A stretch of 64,000 nt of DNA from positions 2,816,288 to 2,880,287 of the forward strand of contig NW_020194555.1 of NCBI RefSeq assembly GCF_002865645.1. The letters run 5' to 3'. The notes below the pieces were generated by a model that was not told where the DNA came from, searched no databases, and was given only the letters and a program-made list of their open reading frames with translations. Positions 42,012 to 54,542 of the stretch are shown here, one piece after another (position 1 is the first letter of the stretch; every line of letters begins with the position of its first letter). Position numbers and translations under genes: made by a program. The stretch is from Hyaloscypha bicolor E. Lineage: Eukaryota > Ascomycota > Leotiomycetes > Helotiales > Hyaloscyphaceae.

Positions 42012-43569
42012 ACTGGAGCTCTCAGCCTTGTCGATTCCCCCCACTCGCAAGCCGCTTCGTAAAAGCATAAGAGGAAAGGGTTAACTTAGGCTTCCAAGCT
42101 TAAACATGTTCACAAAAGACATGGCAAACATAACTAAGGCCGAAGGGCAAAGAAGGGAATTTTATACAACTATGACACACAAGAAATTGTGGCTCTAGGA
42201 AGTCCTCATTTCCCATGCTCATTTCCAACACTCTCAAAATGCACGCGACCAAAGCTAAGCATTACACTGCCTTAATGATCAAAGGCTCTCACCGAGAGGA
42301 ACGAACTGTTGCCTTCTAGATGTCGCCCGGGGACCATCTCGACAGGGCACGTAAACAGCGCTTGCTAGCCTTGACCCCCGGCCGGGATGAAGGTGAGGTC
42401 ATTCGCTTGGAAGCCCTGTCGAGTGATGAAAAAGGAAGAAGCATGATGTAAATGAAGCTTTGCCACAGAGACCATGCTCTTGGGTTTGCTGGGGAGATAA
42501 TACAAATGATCCGGTCCAGGGGGTATGATTGGACATGAAATGCGTCTGTTGATGTCGGAAGTAGCACCATTTGGCTTACCGAGGGGCAGAGTAAGGCTGC
42601 AGTGGCTTGTACTGGCGGAGTGGCTGGGATGGTTTCATGAAGCCATTGAAGGAGTATCCGGAGAACTAGATCAAATAGGTCTAGCCACATGGTGTGGTTT
42701 GGATGGTTCCTCTCCATAAAAACGAGGCTGAAATGGAAATTAATAAGGCTGACTTTCATTCAGACAGACAATCAGACGCCCCCTACACACAAAACAGCAT
42801 CCCACGGGAGCAGACATCGAATTAAGGGTTCATAGATCCGATCTGGTGTTGACCGCGGATCTGAAGTGTGTATTTGCCGGATCAGAGGAGTCGTCGAAGA
42901 TGTGAGTGATGTTGTGTCAGCTGGCGGAGACACAGCCTCAGCTTGTAAGCGAAAAAGCCTTGCCGCCTGACAATACCCATGTTGGAAAGAGGCCTCATGA
43001 GGACCTCTGTAGAGGCTTGCCACAGTGGAATTGGAGTCTGTGACTCACAATAGATCTTCTTAAAGCAAGAAATACCTCGTGTTATACACCGGTGCTGCGG
43101 AATCTCTTGACGAGGTACTGTACATCCGCGAAAGGCTGCTTCCGTCGGGACGGGCCCTTGGCTGCATATCGCCGTTGAGACATGTGAAAGTCGATCTCAG
43201 AATTCGATTGGGAGTTTGGAATTTGTTGGCCTCCCCGAGTCAGATAGTCCCCGGGGTGCTCGTAATTCAGGGGTTCTGGATCCGGGGTTGGTCATGTGAC
43301 GAGTATGAAAGGCTCTTGGCAATTTGCCTTATTTCAGGCCATAAGCGCCTTGCGAACCTGCTGCAAATGACCTGCGGAAATATAACTCTTGAAATCCGAG
43401 AAAGGTACTCTCATTATCCACAAACCTCATATCCGGAATGGGAGGTTGTGCTATCTCTCTCGTCGTCTTCCGATGCTGCTCGCTCGAGGCAATTCCATAG
43501 CCTCCGCCTTGAACTAGCCTGTAATTGCTACACCCTAATGCCGAACAATGATATATCCTTACACATGTA
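42012..43569. other. gene-poor spacer of 1.5 kb
   Basis: Between two minus-strand genes. Short open frames occur on both strands but lack any conserved motif or splice-supported extension. It may contain the EMC4 3' UTR and the proline-rich gene's promoter. Confidence 0.5.
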
Positions 43570-44218
43570 TCAAAACGCAGGTATCGCAATCTCCAGAGGA
43601 TCCCTCGCCGTCTCCCAAGCCAGCCAATCCGACCTGGTAGTCCTGTGAGACCGTTAGCACTCACCGAGCAACCCTGTCCAACAGACTTACGGGAGTAATC
43701 CCATCCCATTGACTTTCCAAATGCCTAACGCCAACGCGAGCAGTTGCATAGCCACATAGACTGCTTTAACCATTGTAATCTTCGACTTTATGCCTTCACT
43801 CTCCAATTTCTCGAACGCCTGATTCGTAGCCATCAACCCCATGATAGGATTCTTAAATGCCATACCAACCATCATGATGCTGAATATTTGAAGGGAGTTG
43901 CCGGACATGTACATCATGATAGCTGTCATTGGCAGTTGCTTGACTGGAGCAAGAGCCACCTCCCATGCCTTCTTGAGCTTCAATGTGTCCATCTCTGCAG
44001 GTGTAAGAGGGGCGCGGACTACCGTCTTCGAGGAGCCCTGTTGCTTCTGCGAACCTATGAGCACTACCCATCTGGAAAGGGCCAGAGATAGCTACCTTGC
44101 TTCCTGTAGATGTAGGTGTGAATCCAGGAGGGTCGGGAATTCCACTCGACTTTGGCTTTGAGGCGGGGGGAGAACTGAGGTCAATGACCCATTGCGGAGG
44201 GGGTGGAGGAGGTGCCAT
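43570..44218 (-). CDS. emc4: ER membrane protein complex subunit 4 (EMC4), three exons
   Basis: Subunit of the EMC insertase that places tail-anchored and multi-pass proteins in the ER membrane; 183 residues (DUF1077 family). Exons are 44218-44096, 44046-43691 and 43642-43570, with introns of 49 and 48 bp. The Pro-rich N-terminus MAPPPPPPQWVIDLSS leads to LKLKKAWEVALAPVKQLPMT, MMYMSGNSLQIFSIMMVGMA (helix 1), NPIMGLMATNQAFEKLE and a second hydrophobic span (LLALALGIWKVNGMGLLP). Exon 3 supplies TTRSDWLAWE, the conserved C-terminal signature. Ignoring the last intron would end the protein early at GMGLLP. Confidence 0.93.
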
Positions 44219-44852
44219 CTCTGCAGTCTATTGAACGGGCGGAAACTGAATGTTCTGATGGGAAACGGATGAATGGTCGTCACGGTGTTCGTCGACTGAA
44301 GTCTAGGACAGGCTATAGCCGTAGCGCCGTTTTTTGCTGGGTCCACGTAGTAAACCTGCTGTAAGCAAAGCCGAACTTGCCTGTGCTCTCTCCTATTGGA
44401 CATACACAAGCTCCAACTTCTTGTCGACAATTCTCAGACCTCCTGCAATTCTCCTGAAAGAGCCAGATTGATGGATTCCCATCTGCGACAACACCCAAAG
44501 CCTTGTTGGAGGTGATCGTGGCGCATGTGACCGCTCTGCGCGCTCCCGGCCAGTCAACGACTCGATCCCGTTGGTCCATTGCGCTGGCATTGGAGGGGCA
44601 TACACACACAAAGATCCTGATTGAGCCTTGCTCAGAATGGCTTCGAGCGGGGGTGACGCGAAACTCTTTGCTAGAGTACGTACCTTTCATCCTGTTTCTC
44701 CTGCTACTGCACGACACCAGATTGCCTCCGCACCCCTTTGCACCGCTCTGTCTGTTGCGCCACCACGCAGTCATACCATGAGATAGTACCATCCAGATGC
44801 GGCCTCCTTCAAGTGACTGAGCTTCAACATCTCAGCACACGCGCGACTGCCC
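44219..44852. promoter_or_regulatory. divergent promoter region of EMC4 and the beta-adaptin gene
   Basis: 634 bp between opposite-facing start codons. A minus-strand open frame of ~150 codons exists here but has no family resemblance and is treated as chance. The promoter role is inferred from orientation. Confidence 0.45.
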
Positions 44853-47188
44853 ATGCCTTCTGCCATGTTTCTTCCACATTACATTCCGCCTCCGGGCTAT
44901 AGCTCAGCGTACTCACCATACTTTCGTTCTGCACAGGGCAAGGTCGCGGAACTTCGACTCGAGTTGCATAGTGGTGGGAAGAAGGACAAGAACCATGCGG
45001 CCAAGAAGATCGCCCTCAAGAAGATTGTGGCCAATATGACCATGAGTAATAATGATATGGTGGCTCTTTTCCCCGATATTGTTGGATGCATGGAAATACC
45101 GAGCTTGGAGATCAAGAAGATGTTGGTTTCTGTGGATTACCTGTCGAAGGGTTGTGTGCTAATAAAACGATAGGTGCTTCCTGTTTCTAGTGAACTATGC
45201 TCGCATGAAGCCAGAGGTGGCTCTTAAGGCGCTGCCTATTCTCCAAGGAGTACTGCGAACCGAAACCCCCTTTCTGTATCCAAAGTGCTGACCCATACAT
45301 ATAGGACATGAATGACGCGAATCCCTTGGTGAGAGCTCTGGCGTTACGAACAATGTCATATATCCACGTCCGTGAATTTGTAGAAGCGACTGTCCCTCCT
45401 ACCAAACAACTTCTCCGAGACGCAGATCCATATGTCCGAAAGACGGCTGCATTCTGCGTTGCTAAATTATATGACCACGACAGACATCTGGTGGAAAGTT
45501 CAGATTTAATTGATAGACTGAACTCGATGTTGAGGGATGACAATCCAACAGTTGTGGCGAGTGCCCTTGCAAGTCTGATGGATATTTGGGAGCGAAGTGA
45601 CGCTATCAAACTCACAATCGACTATGGGAACGCTTCAAAAATGGTCCAGATTCTACCAGACTGCTCAGAGTATGTATATGAAGGCAATTCAAATTGAAAC
45701 AGTAGCTGATAATTGTGCAGATGGGGTCAAACTTACATTCTGGAAGCCTTGATGTCATATGTTCCTCAAGAAACCTCTGAGGCTTTGCTTCTTGCTGAGC
45801 GGATATCTCCTCGACTATCACATTCAAATTCGGCTGTGGTACTTACCTGTATACGAGTCATCCTCTACTTGATGAACTATATTGCAGATCAGAAGCAGAT
45901 TTCGATATTATGTCGGAAATTGTCTCCCCCACTGGTGACACTGCTTGCTAAAGGGCCAGAAGTGCAGTATTTGGCATTACGAAACGCCTTGCTGATACTG
46001 CAAAGAAGACCTGAGGTTCTTCGAAATGATATCCGGGTCTTTTTCTGCAAATACAACGACCCAATCTATGTCAAAGTGACAAAGCTAGAGTTAATATTCA
46101 TGCTTGCCACGGAGAAGAACATCGAGGAGGTCCTGACAGAGTTACGAGAATACGCGACGGAGATCGATGTACATTTCGTGCGGAAGTCAGTCAGGGCGAT
46201 AGGCAAGTTGGCCATCAAGATCGAGCCAGCTGCAAGAAGATGTATCAATACGCTTCTGGAGCTCGTGGCCACCAAAGTCACATACATTGTGCAAGAGGCA
46301 ACGGTTGTTATCCGAAACATCTTCCGAAAATACCCAAACCAATATGAATCCATCATCTCGACACTTTGCGAGAATCTTGATTCTTTGGATGAACCTGAGG
46401 CAAAGGCGGCAATGATTTGGGTCATTGGACAATATGCGTCTCGCATTGAAAATTCCGATGTTCTTCTGGAGGATTTCCTCTATTCATTCGCAGATGAGCC
46501 AGTCGAGGTCCAGTTAGCTCTTCTTACCGCCACCGTTAAATTGTTCATCCAACGGCCGACAAAAGGACAAGAGCTCGTCCCCAAGGTTCTCAAATGGGCG
46601 ACTGAGGATACAGACAACCCAGATCTACGAGACAGAGGCTATATGTACTGGCGGTTGCTATCATCGGACATGGCGACTGCGAAGGCAATTGTGATGGGAG
46701 AGAAGCCTCCGATTACAGCCGAATCCGAGAAGCTGGACCCTGACACACTGGAGGAAATGTGCCTCAATGTTGGAACGCTTGCAACGGTGTATCTCAAGCC
46801 TGTCCAACAGGTCTTCAGATCAGCGAGGCCTCGCAAGCTGACGGATAGCCCTGCTTTGCAGAAGCACACCCTACCCACAGCCAACGGTCTCGACGGCCAG
46901 AAATCTCTGTCAGCGTTTGGTATGGGTAATCAACCAGCGATCAGGCCGCCACAGATGAATGGCAACGGCAACCTTGCAGCAGCAGTGGATGCTGCAGACG
47001 AGTTCTTTGCAGGTGTTGGAAGTCAACAAATGGCCGCTATGCATATCAACGGGCAAGAGGATGGTTTTGGTGGTAGCCCAACCGTAGGAAGAGGCGAGAT
47101 GCAGTATGTGGTGAACCAACATGCACCCGATCAGGTATACCAACCTGCCATGGGTGGGGGTTCGAACGGAGATCTTCTTATGCTTTGA
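44853..47188 (+). CDS. AP complex beta subunit (beta-adaptin, probably AP-2 beta), four exons
   Basis: Large trunk subunit of a vesicle-coat adaptor, 725 residues. Exons are 44853-45121, 45174-45249, 45305-45669 and 45721-47188; introns of 52, 55 and 51 bp, the first with GTTGGT and the second with GTACTG donors. Adaptin solenoid marks: GKVAELRLELHSGGKKDKN, NPLVRALALRTMSYIHVREF, DPYVRKTAAFCVAKLYDHDR, WGQTYILEALMSYVPQE, RPEVLRNDIRVFFCKYNDPI and RDRGYMYWRLLSSD. After ~600 trunk residues there is only a flexible Gln/Gly/Asn-rich tail ending GDLLML. The C-terminal appendage is absent, as reported for filamentous-fungal AP-2 beta. AP-1 beta remains possible, and the first ~26 residues are uncertain. 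Confidence 0.88.
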
Positions 47189-47672
47189 GCAGTCGGCCAA
47201 AGTCCATAGGGTAATGAATCATAGGGATTAGGGTGTATTGATATGGAAACCGGTGTTCATATGTTGAACCCTTGTACTTGGATGCATTTTCAAAGGTGTT
47301 TTTTCGAAGCACTTGCGATCGTGAACCGATCAGGGGAATTGAACTGTAGTCGACAAGTTGTTCACTTTAATGATATTTTGCATATTCCCAGTCACCAATC
47401 CACAACCCAGGGGTGCATTCCAGCATCCTATTTGTCTTGTCGACTCGTAGCATATACTCATCGCTCGAGATTGTGCAAAACTCAGAAATTTCCTTGCAAA
47501 GTAGGGTAAGACAGCGCTAGTCGCGGTGGTCGTTAATGACTGGATGAAAAGTAATAATCGGTTTCTGTTTGGAGTTTAGCACTTGCACTGAAGAGGATCG
47601 AGGACCTGGTTATCTGGTTTTACACTATATCTGCACATCAATCGAAACCACATGAAAACATCCCACTCAAAA
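47189..47672. other. convergent spacer between beta-adaptin and CorA-like genes
   Basis: About 480 bp expected to contain both 3' UTRs. No additional feature was recognised. Confidence 0.5.
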
Positions 47673-50600
47673 CTAACGCAATCGTACACCCATCTCAACA
47701 TCCCCATCCACTAACCCCCCAATTCTCCCCTGTAAACTAGTAGGATTCTGCCTCATTGCCTCCTCCTTCAGCATTGCCTCCCGTCTCACCATCTCCTCCT
47801 CTTTCCGTTGAAATTCCACCTGGAGGGCCTTCTTCTTCATCCTATTAACTATCTTCGTCTCCTCTTCGGCTAGTTTCTTGCTATTCAAGTGTGTTTCGCG
47901 CCATCTGATGTAGGCGGGTGTTGAGGTGATCAGCCAGGCCCAGCCGATATTAAACCAGAAGGAGAGGAAGGCGCGGACCAGCTTGCTGAAGGCGAGGAGG
48001 AGAGAGCAGGTTATTATGAAGGCGGAGATGGGAACTAAGACGAAGGTTAGCTGTGCATGATTAGCATTAGGAAATGGGAACCAACTCATGAATCGAAAGA
48101 TATCACCCCAGTTGTACAGTCCAGGACCATTGGAGCCAGTCAGGTTTGTGGCGTTCATACCAAAAACCCCAGTGAAGAAAGACATGGGCAGAAAGACGAT
48201 TGTTATAATTGTGAACCTATACCCCAGAATCTCCTGTCAGTATTTCCTCCTCAAAGCGTAGGAATTGGGAGTTGAGACAATATCTTATGAGTAATCTACT
48301 CTCAAGGCTGGCTAGGGAATAGAAAACTCGCAACAAGAGAGGAACCATGCTCCGAGAAATTGTGACTTACAACATGATCGATCTTCCTTGCCTGAGAGAT
48401 TCTTCGCCTTGCTTGACTGATTCTCGTGCTTCCACGACGCCTGCTTGCCTTAGATACAGTTAGCATCATATAGCGAGGCTCAGAGGAAATACTCACTGCT
48501 GTTTCAAAGCCAGGAGATCTTTCAAAGCGACGGATGTATTCTCAGCGGCATTCTTCAAGGATTGCAACTCCAACACCTGGTCACCTAGATTATCAAGTAG
48601 CTCCCTCGCACATATTTTGGTCCAATTGACATCCTCTGGGTCGTACTGCTGATCAAGAGTGAGATATGGTACTGCTGTAAGAGAAGACATTCTTCTCTGC
48701 TTCGGCTTGATTGGACTCAGCCTCGGTGAGCTTCTGTCGCTTCGATTATCGGCATCTCCCGGACTGTCCCAATTCTGGAGACGCTGGCAGTTCTTAACAA
48801 AGGTCCGTATGACTGTTTCTTGCTGAGTCTTGATCAACGTCATGATGAACAATTCGTCCAGTATATCCCTGGCATCGAATGAGTACAGTGCTTTACTGAT
48901 TTCAATGAGGGACCTCAATAGCTGAGGAGCCAAGGCCCAAAGACAAAGAGACGTGGTAGCTGCTGAGGAGTTCTCGGGCTCTGAGCTTTCAGACAAAAAC
49001 ACGAAATAGTTTGAGGGTAATACTTACTTGATTTCTCGCAAGAGATCGCCTTCAGGATTAATGTCCAGTAAAGTATCTTGCCATTTCTTGACTGAGGTGA
49101 AGGCAGTTTCATCACGAGAATTATATCCCTTTGAGACCAATCGAGTACATTCCCAGAAGTGATCAAAAGCAATGGTCTGCTTGTGAGTCTGTTTTACATC
49201 AGCATTTTTCTTAGGTCTCTCTGTGCAAGATGATCACCTACCACCTTTCCAATGGCGTTGGCAAAACTGTCTATCACCTGGGGTTGAAGATCCGTAGGCT
49301 GTGTTCGATCAAAGAAGACTCGGCTGACCTGATCTAGAATTATAATGGCTAGGTCGTATGCACATCTTACTTCATCGACTCGAGCAGCACGCAAACGTGT
49401 TCTTATGCACTTCTGAACAGCAGATGGATCTGGCTTGTTCCTTCCCCACCTCTTTGGGAAGCTGGTGATGATGGTATCTGCCGCTTATTAGCCGGTGAAG
49501 CAAATCGAGGCTAAGGCTGCATCCGTAAACGTGAGAACATGGACACGAATCTACACGTCCATCTGTTACAAAACTTACTTTCATCCAATATCCACATCCA
49601 TAATTGGTCAACCATCACCACCCGTGGCACCTTCTTGACGTTCTCAGTGCATTGAGGACATGCCTTATCTTTTTTCGGGTCATCCTTCTTACACCCAAAG
49701 TGCAAGAGCTTCGGATATGGCGCCGTCCCTCTGTACACCACCTGGTCACGATCTCTACTGCATGTGTCCTTCAGCGTCCAGTAATAAGACTGGTCCAAAG
49801 TACGGCGTGGGTGCAAAGGCGGTTTTTTGCTCAAGTGCTTTTCGATGAGCTTTTCGTCTGCAAAGCCGTCCATCGCTTCGAATAAGATAGCAGCCTTGAG
49901 GAGCAATCTTCCAAGCAATGTCTGGCGCTGAGGTCTCGATTGGTGCGTTATCTTAGCGGGGCTGGCAGACGGTCTGCGGGACCAATTTCTTGTTGTTATG
50001 TTTTCTAAGAGACCGTCTGAATTTTCTCGGTCCATTGTTGTCTCGACGACAGGGTCTGCTGCATTGCCAACCACATCACTGAAAGGGGACCACTTGGCAA
50101 GACCGTGACGTTTCAGGATCTCGGCACTTTTGAGTCTTCTTCGGTCAGTCTCCCAGTGAAGGTAAGGCATCTATGAACTTTAATAACTGTTCGGGACTTC
50201 CGATGTGTGACACTTACGAAGAGCATAAGGTTTTTCGGTTTCGGCACGGTATTCTCATGATCTAACCAAAAACATCAGTCATTGCACGATGCTTGGCTTC
50301 CATCAATATTCTCTTGCCTGTTGAGATAGGGTAACACCGCGGACGCATGTGGCGAGTGTGAGTGGGAAGATCCGGACGATCCCCATGCTGTAGGCTGCGC
50401 CAATACTGTGGCCTCAATAACATTCTTGTCTTCAATTCCTGGACTCCCTGTCGCGGCTTGCGATATGGGCCGTGGAGATCAGGTTTCTTTTCATTATAAT
50501 ACCGAGCAATTGCTTCCTATAATTGAATAAGGTCAGGACGCCACTACAAGATTAAGATCAGGTGTCATTTACCTCGACCCAAGACATATTATTAGCCGGA

Positions 50601-51190
50601 ATGTGGAAATACCGAATCATGTCCTCTTCGCACTTCCACATCAAAGGATTTCTCTTTGGGTTTTCCTCGAGTAGGAGACTGAGTGGGACCCTCTGATCGG
50701 GGAATGTATCCTCGAGCTCAGGGTGGTCGTAGGGGGCCGGGGGGTCTTCTTTTGACTTTTTCTTGAAATAAATTACGTTTGCTCGGAGGTCCCCTAACAC
50801 TACTTCCATTAATTTATCCTCAAGGTTCTCTGATCTTGATGTCGGGCCCTGAGAGGCTGGTACATTCTGTGGCAGTTCTTCAGGAGCCTGACTCCTCGGT
50901 CTTGGGAATCGCTGATAGAGAGTCGCTTTGAAACTTTTGAGCAGCTTTCCGGTCTCAGTTTTGAGTCCCTCGGCTTCGAAAATCTCCCTTAACTTGGCAG
51001 TCCGAGCGAGCTCCCCTGTTATTCGAAGTCTTAACTTATCATTTGCTTCCGTTCCCTGCAAGGATCCGAGGAACTCCGCACGATCTGAAAATTTTAGGCA
51101 ACCAAAGAAGTGAAGAAGGCCCTCTTCAACCGAGCTCCCGTGGACCTCATTATAATTATTTCCTTTGCAGTACTTAATGAATTCGGCCAT
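47673..51190 (-). CDS. large CorA-like Mg2+ transporter-domain protein, nine exons
   Basis: Fungal CorA-like family member of about 986 residues. Exons on the minus strand: 51190-50573, 50516-50318, 50261-50218, 50170-49579, 49477-49242, 49188-49028, 48985-48497, 48448-48371 and 48216-47673. All junctions keep frame. Intron 2 has a GC donor (CAG|GCAAGA..TTAG). Family marks: MLLRPQYWR, MPYLHWETDRRR, RTLDQSYYWTLKDT, RDRDQVVYRGT, VVMVDQLWMWILDE, FPKRWGRNKPDPS, KQTIAFDHFWEC and LDINPEGDLLREI. The C-terminus has a coiled coil, helix 1 with MSFFTGVFGMN (the CorA GMN motif) and helix 2. An in-frame coding-like stretch (SFNIHVLSFGGWQGSIFLPR) extends upstream to ~51318, so the true start may lie in a missed 5' exon. 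Transport function is unproven for this fungal branch. Confidence 0.82.
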
Positions 51191-52123
51191 GATACGTTGT
51201 GACGTTGGCAAATCCCTTGGAAGGAAAATGGAGCCTTGCCAGCCTCCGAACGACAAAACGTGAATATTGAAACTTTCGATGCAAGATAATAATTCATGAA
51301 CGGAAAGAATAACTCGTCAAGGCTACGAGGCAGCAGGGGTTTTATGGTTTCCTAGGATTTTCAGCCGCCGATTTTGACAGCCAAGCATCCGCCCGACTTG
51401 GACAGACAGGGCTGAGGTGGTGCAACCAATATCTCGGCGAACAACCAAAACTTTGGAAATTACTGTATGTGATCTGAGACCTGCGGCATTGCCACACTTC
51501 AGAGTTTTATAAGTCCTGATTGGTGAAGCACTCTCCCGTCAGGGTGTCGATTACCAAGGAAGACTGCACAAGGCGCTGCATGCGGTTGCTTTTTCCTGTG
51601 GCTGGAGGCACACAATTATTGAGCCAGCAGCCCTGCCGTCCTCGACTGTGGGGGTTCGCATGGTTGCAGGATCTTGCCGTCTTCCAGAGCGGCTAGCTGC
51701 TTGATCGAGGCCTCGCAGAACTGTGTTTTGGGAGGTGGTGGCGATGGATTGATTGGCTTGGGGGGCAGCAGCTCAACACACTCACCAACCCGAGGTTGAA
51801 GTGGAGACTGGCTGCTGATTTCCCTTCAGCGAGCATGGAGGTAGGTATCGATCAAGGGATTTGTTTTGCTTCTCGAAAAGAATGTTTTCAAGTTATGTTG
51901 TTGCTCTCGTGATGAGGAAGCGAAGGGAAGCAAGAAGAGACTCAGGCCGTCTCCAGAAGGAGTGGTGGCGTGCTCAAAAGTACCGATAGTTCCTCGCAAC
52001 CATGCGTAGGTGTCAGAACAGCTATTTCTTCCACCCTGCCGAGGGCTTGATATTTTCAATGCCTCTAACCACGCTTTAACTCTCGCCACCAAGGTTTTAC
52101 AGGACAGGTCTTCTTCTAATGGC
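51191..52123. other. spacer between P450 3' end and the CorA-like gene start
   Basis: About 930 bp. The first ~130 bp probably still belong to the 5' coding end of the CorA-like gene; the rest holds its promoter and the P450 3' UTR. No other gene was recognised. Confidence 0.45.
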
Positions 52124-54013
52124 TCAAAACTTCCGTCTCCGAAGACGAATAGGATTCTTCCCGGCCGGCGCCAAAGTTCCAATCGCGAATGCCGCCGTAT
52201 TTGGCTTCGTCTTCCTCGCAGCTTCAATGTCCAGAAACTCGATCTCGAAAGCCCAAATTAACATGGCAACGACAAGGCACATCTCGTACTTAGCATAATA
52301 CCGCCCAGGACACATATTTGCTCCTCCCCCCCAAGGAATATAGACGCCTTTCAAGCCCCTAGTCGTGAAATTGGCCTCTTTGTCGTTTCGAACGATACTT
52401 TTATTGGAAAGCTTTTCCGAGAAAGTGGCCATGCCGTTCTTCTTCGAAGGACCACTGTATGGGTCATTGGGGTACTCAAGGAATCTCTCGCCCCAGAACT
52501 TGTCGAGTGGATGTTCTTGCTGTCCATTGTCGAGTTTTCGTCCAGTATTCCAACATCCTTTGTCCCTATGGCTGAAATAGATGCTGGCAAGAATAATTTT
52601 ATCCGGCTGGACCGTCCATTTACCAAGCTTGAAGTTTGGGACGATGGAGGTCTGGAAGGGGTAATTGTAAGCTCTTTTGCATCGATGGATAAAGGGATAC
52701 CTTACTCTATTAATCATGACAGCTACGTTCAATCGAAGCACCTCAGCAACGACGGATTGCAGAAGAGGACAACCACTAAGCTTGTCCAAGTCCACAGACT
52801 CCGGTAAGTGCGATGAGAAGCAAGGCGAAATTTCTTCAAGGATACGAGCAGTGAGAGTGGGATCCGCGATTATATGGATGAAACACCAACCCGCTGAGGG
52901 GATGATATTCGCATTTGCCCTTGTCAAAGTCAGCAAATTTATAAATCAACTCGGAGATGTGTCCGTACGCCCATATCATTCCCAAGTCAGAGGCTGCACG
53001 GCCAGCTGGGGAAATCTCTTCAACGTGTTTGTACATTTCAGCTCTCTTTCTCATGATCCTCGCTCCCCAGACAGGCTCCCACAATACATCCTTCAACTTT
53101 TCGTCAGAGCAGTCAACGAGTTCCCGCGCAAGCTTATGCCATTTCATAATATTCTCATGGTTCTTGTCTCGAGACGCGAAGGCTCTTGGAACGACCCATC
53201 GTGGCACCTTCCTCAGGATACAGGGCAGCCAAGAATCGTGACTCCAAAAATCTTCCGCCAGGTTGGGATTGATTTTGAAGATGTGCTCGCCGCAGAGCGC
53301 AATTGTGGTTGCTACGAAGGTCTCGGACTTCACGAAGTCGTACAAATCGGGCAAGTGACTCCATTGATCCCCGATTTCCTGGGACCTCTCAGAGATGCGG
53401 GTGGCAAATTGTCGAATGAATTGTCGGGACAACTCACCCAGCCCTGCTTCTCCTAAAAGCTCGCTCTGGAAATGATGGTGTGATATGAACCGCAATCTCT
53501 TCTCGGGAGGCGTACTTGATCTGGGAAGTGGCTTCAAATGAATGCCAGAGTTGTCAGCCTCGTAGACTTTTGCGTCCGCAGGCGGCATGCCATGAGCGGA
53601 GACGAGAGCAACGAGAGCCAAAGCTTTGGTGGAGAGGTCTCGGGATTTACCAAAGATCGTTTGTAAGTTTTCAGTTCCCGAAATAAAGTATATCTTTTCG
53701 GAACCCAGAGCAAGGCGGACTGGCACATTTCCAAAGTCTTTCCTATAATGACATGAGCCATCTCATCTAGATCAAGAAAGGGGCAGACAAACACAACAGA
53801 ACTCAAGAACCCAAGAGTGTCGAAAGCCAAAGCCAAAGCATTTCCCACGAATGGAGTGCAGTACGGGACAGGGGGAGGGTCTTCGCTGATTGCTGTGCCT
53901 CTGATACCAAGTGCCGACAAGCAGAGCGTCGCTGTGTAGGTCAAAGAAAATGGTAACAGAAGAAAAACAGCGATAGTCAGCCATGATGGTGTGGTAAGAG
54001 TACCTTGATCCAT
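52124..54013 (-). CDS. cytochrome P450 monooxygenase, four exons
   Basis: ER-anchored haem monooxygenase, 578 residues. Exons are 54013-53793, 53742-52969, 52919-52706 and 52651-52124. Introns 1 (GTTTGT..TATAG) and 2 (GTACGG..CAAG) are 50 and 49 bp. Intron 3 (GTAAGG..CCAG, 54 bp) is a stop-free multiple of three that would otherwise add an RYPFIHRCKRAYNYPF insert. The N-terminal anchor is SWLTIAVFLLLPFSL, the I-helix region is MIWAANANIIPSAGW, EVLRL is the ExxR motif, and PWGGGANMCPGRYYAK is the haem-binding Cys loop with W in place of the usual F. It resembles the fungal CYP7/8-like group (oxysterol-hydroxylase-type fold). The substrate is unknown and there is no adjacent biosynthetic cluster. 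Confidence 0.88.
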
Positions 54014-54542
54014 ATTGGAACCACGATGCCTCACCACAGCCTTGGGAAGGGTGGATGAAACGAAGCTGTATAGATGAAGTCTAAACCCCGTCTGGTGGAT
54101 GTGAAGAAACGAATAGATATGCAGACGATGGAAGCGAGAGACAAAAAGGACGATCAGAAGCAAGTGAGGGACTTCGATGGGTAGGATAAAGCGGACCGTG
54201 AGACAAGCAATTCGGGTGCGCTTGCCACTCACATTTGATGCGGCCCTCCTCACTGGTCGGCGTTCGATTCCGCAGTTCCCCTTGCGTTCCCGTGAGGCTG
54301 CAACGTGGTGGCAAATGAATACATTTAGATGCATGTCAATATCGCTATGCTACAAGAAATCGAGACTACAAAAGAGAAGCAATCTGTAAGTCTAGCGACG
54401 CAAGACTGGGTATAATAACGACCGCCAAATTCCAGCCCATGCCTGCAAACCATGCTGAAGTAAAGAGACCTGCGCCCGATCTGACCATGCCCTAAAGATC
54501 TAAGACCACGAATGGAAATCTGTCTTGTACACCTAAATCGTC
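54014..54542. other. spacer between dynein 3' end and P450 start
   Basis: About 530 bp between two minus-strand genes, taken as P450 promoter plus dynein 3' UTR. A GTTCGATTC sequence near 54264 looked like a tRNA T-loop but lacks a foldable tRNA around it. Confidence 0.5.

Noticed and set aside
43079..43648. 189-codon plus-strand open frame overlapping the EMC4 3' end
   Set aside because: Antisense to the last EMC4 exon, which is supported by the conserved TTRSDWLAWE ending; no domain in this frame.
44313..44792. 159-codon minus-strand open frame between EMC4 and beta-adaptin
   Set aside because: Lies in a divergent promoter region, has Arg/Cys-rich composition without motif, and no conserved domain.
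54250..54290. tRNA-like T-loop (GTTCGATTC)
   Set aside because: The bases on either side do not form a 5-bp stem and no matching anticodon or acceptor arms are present upstream.
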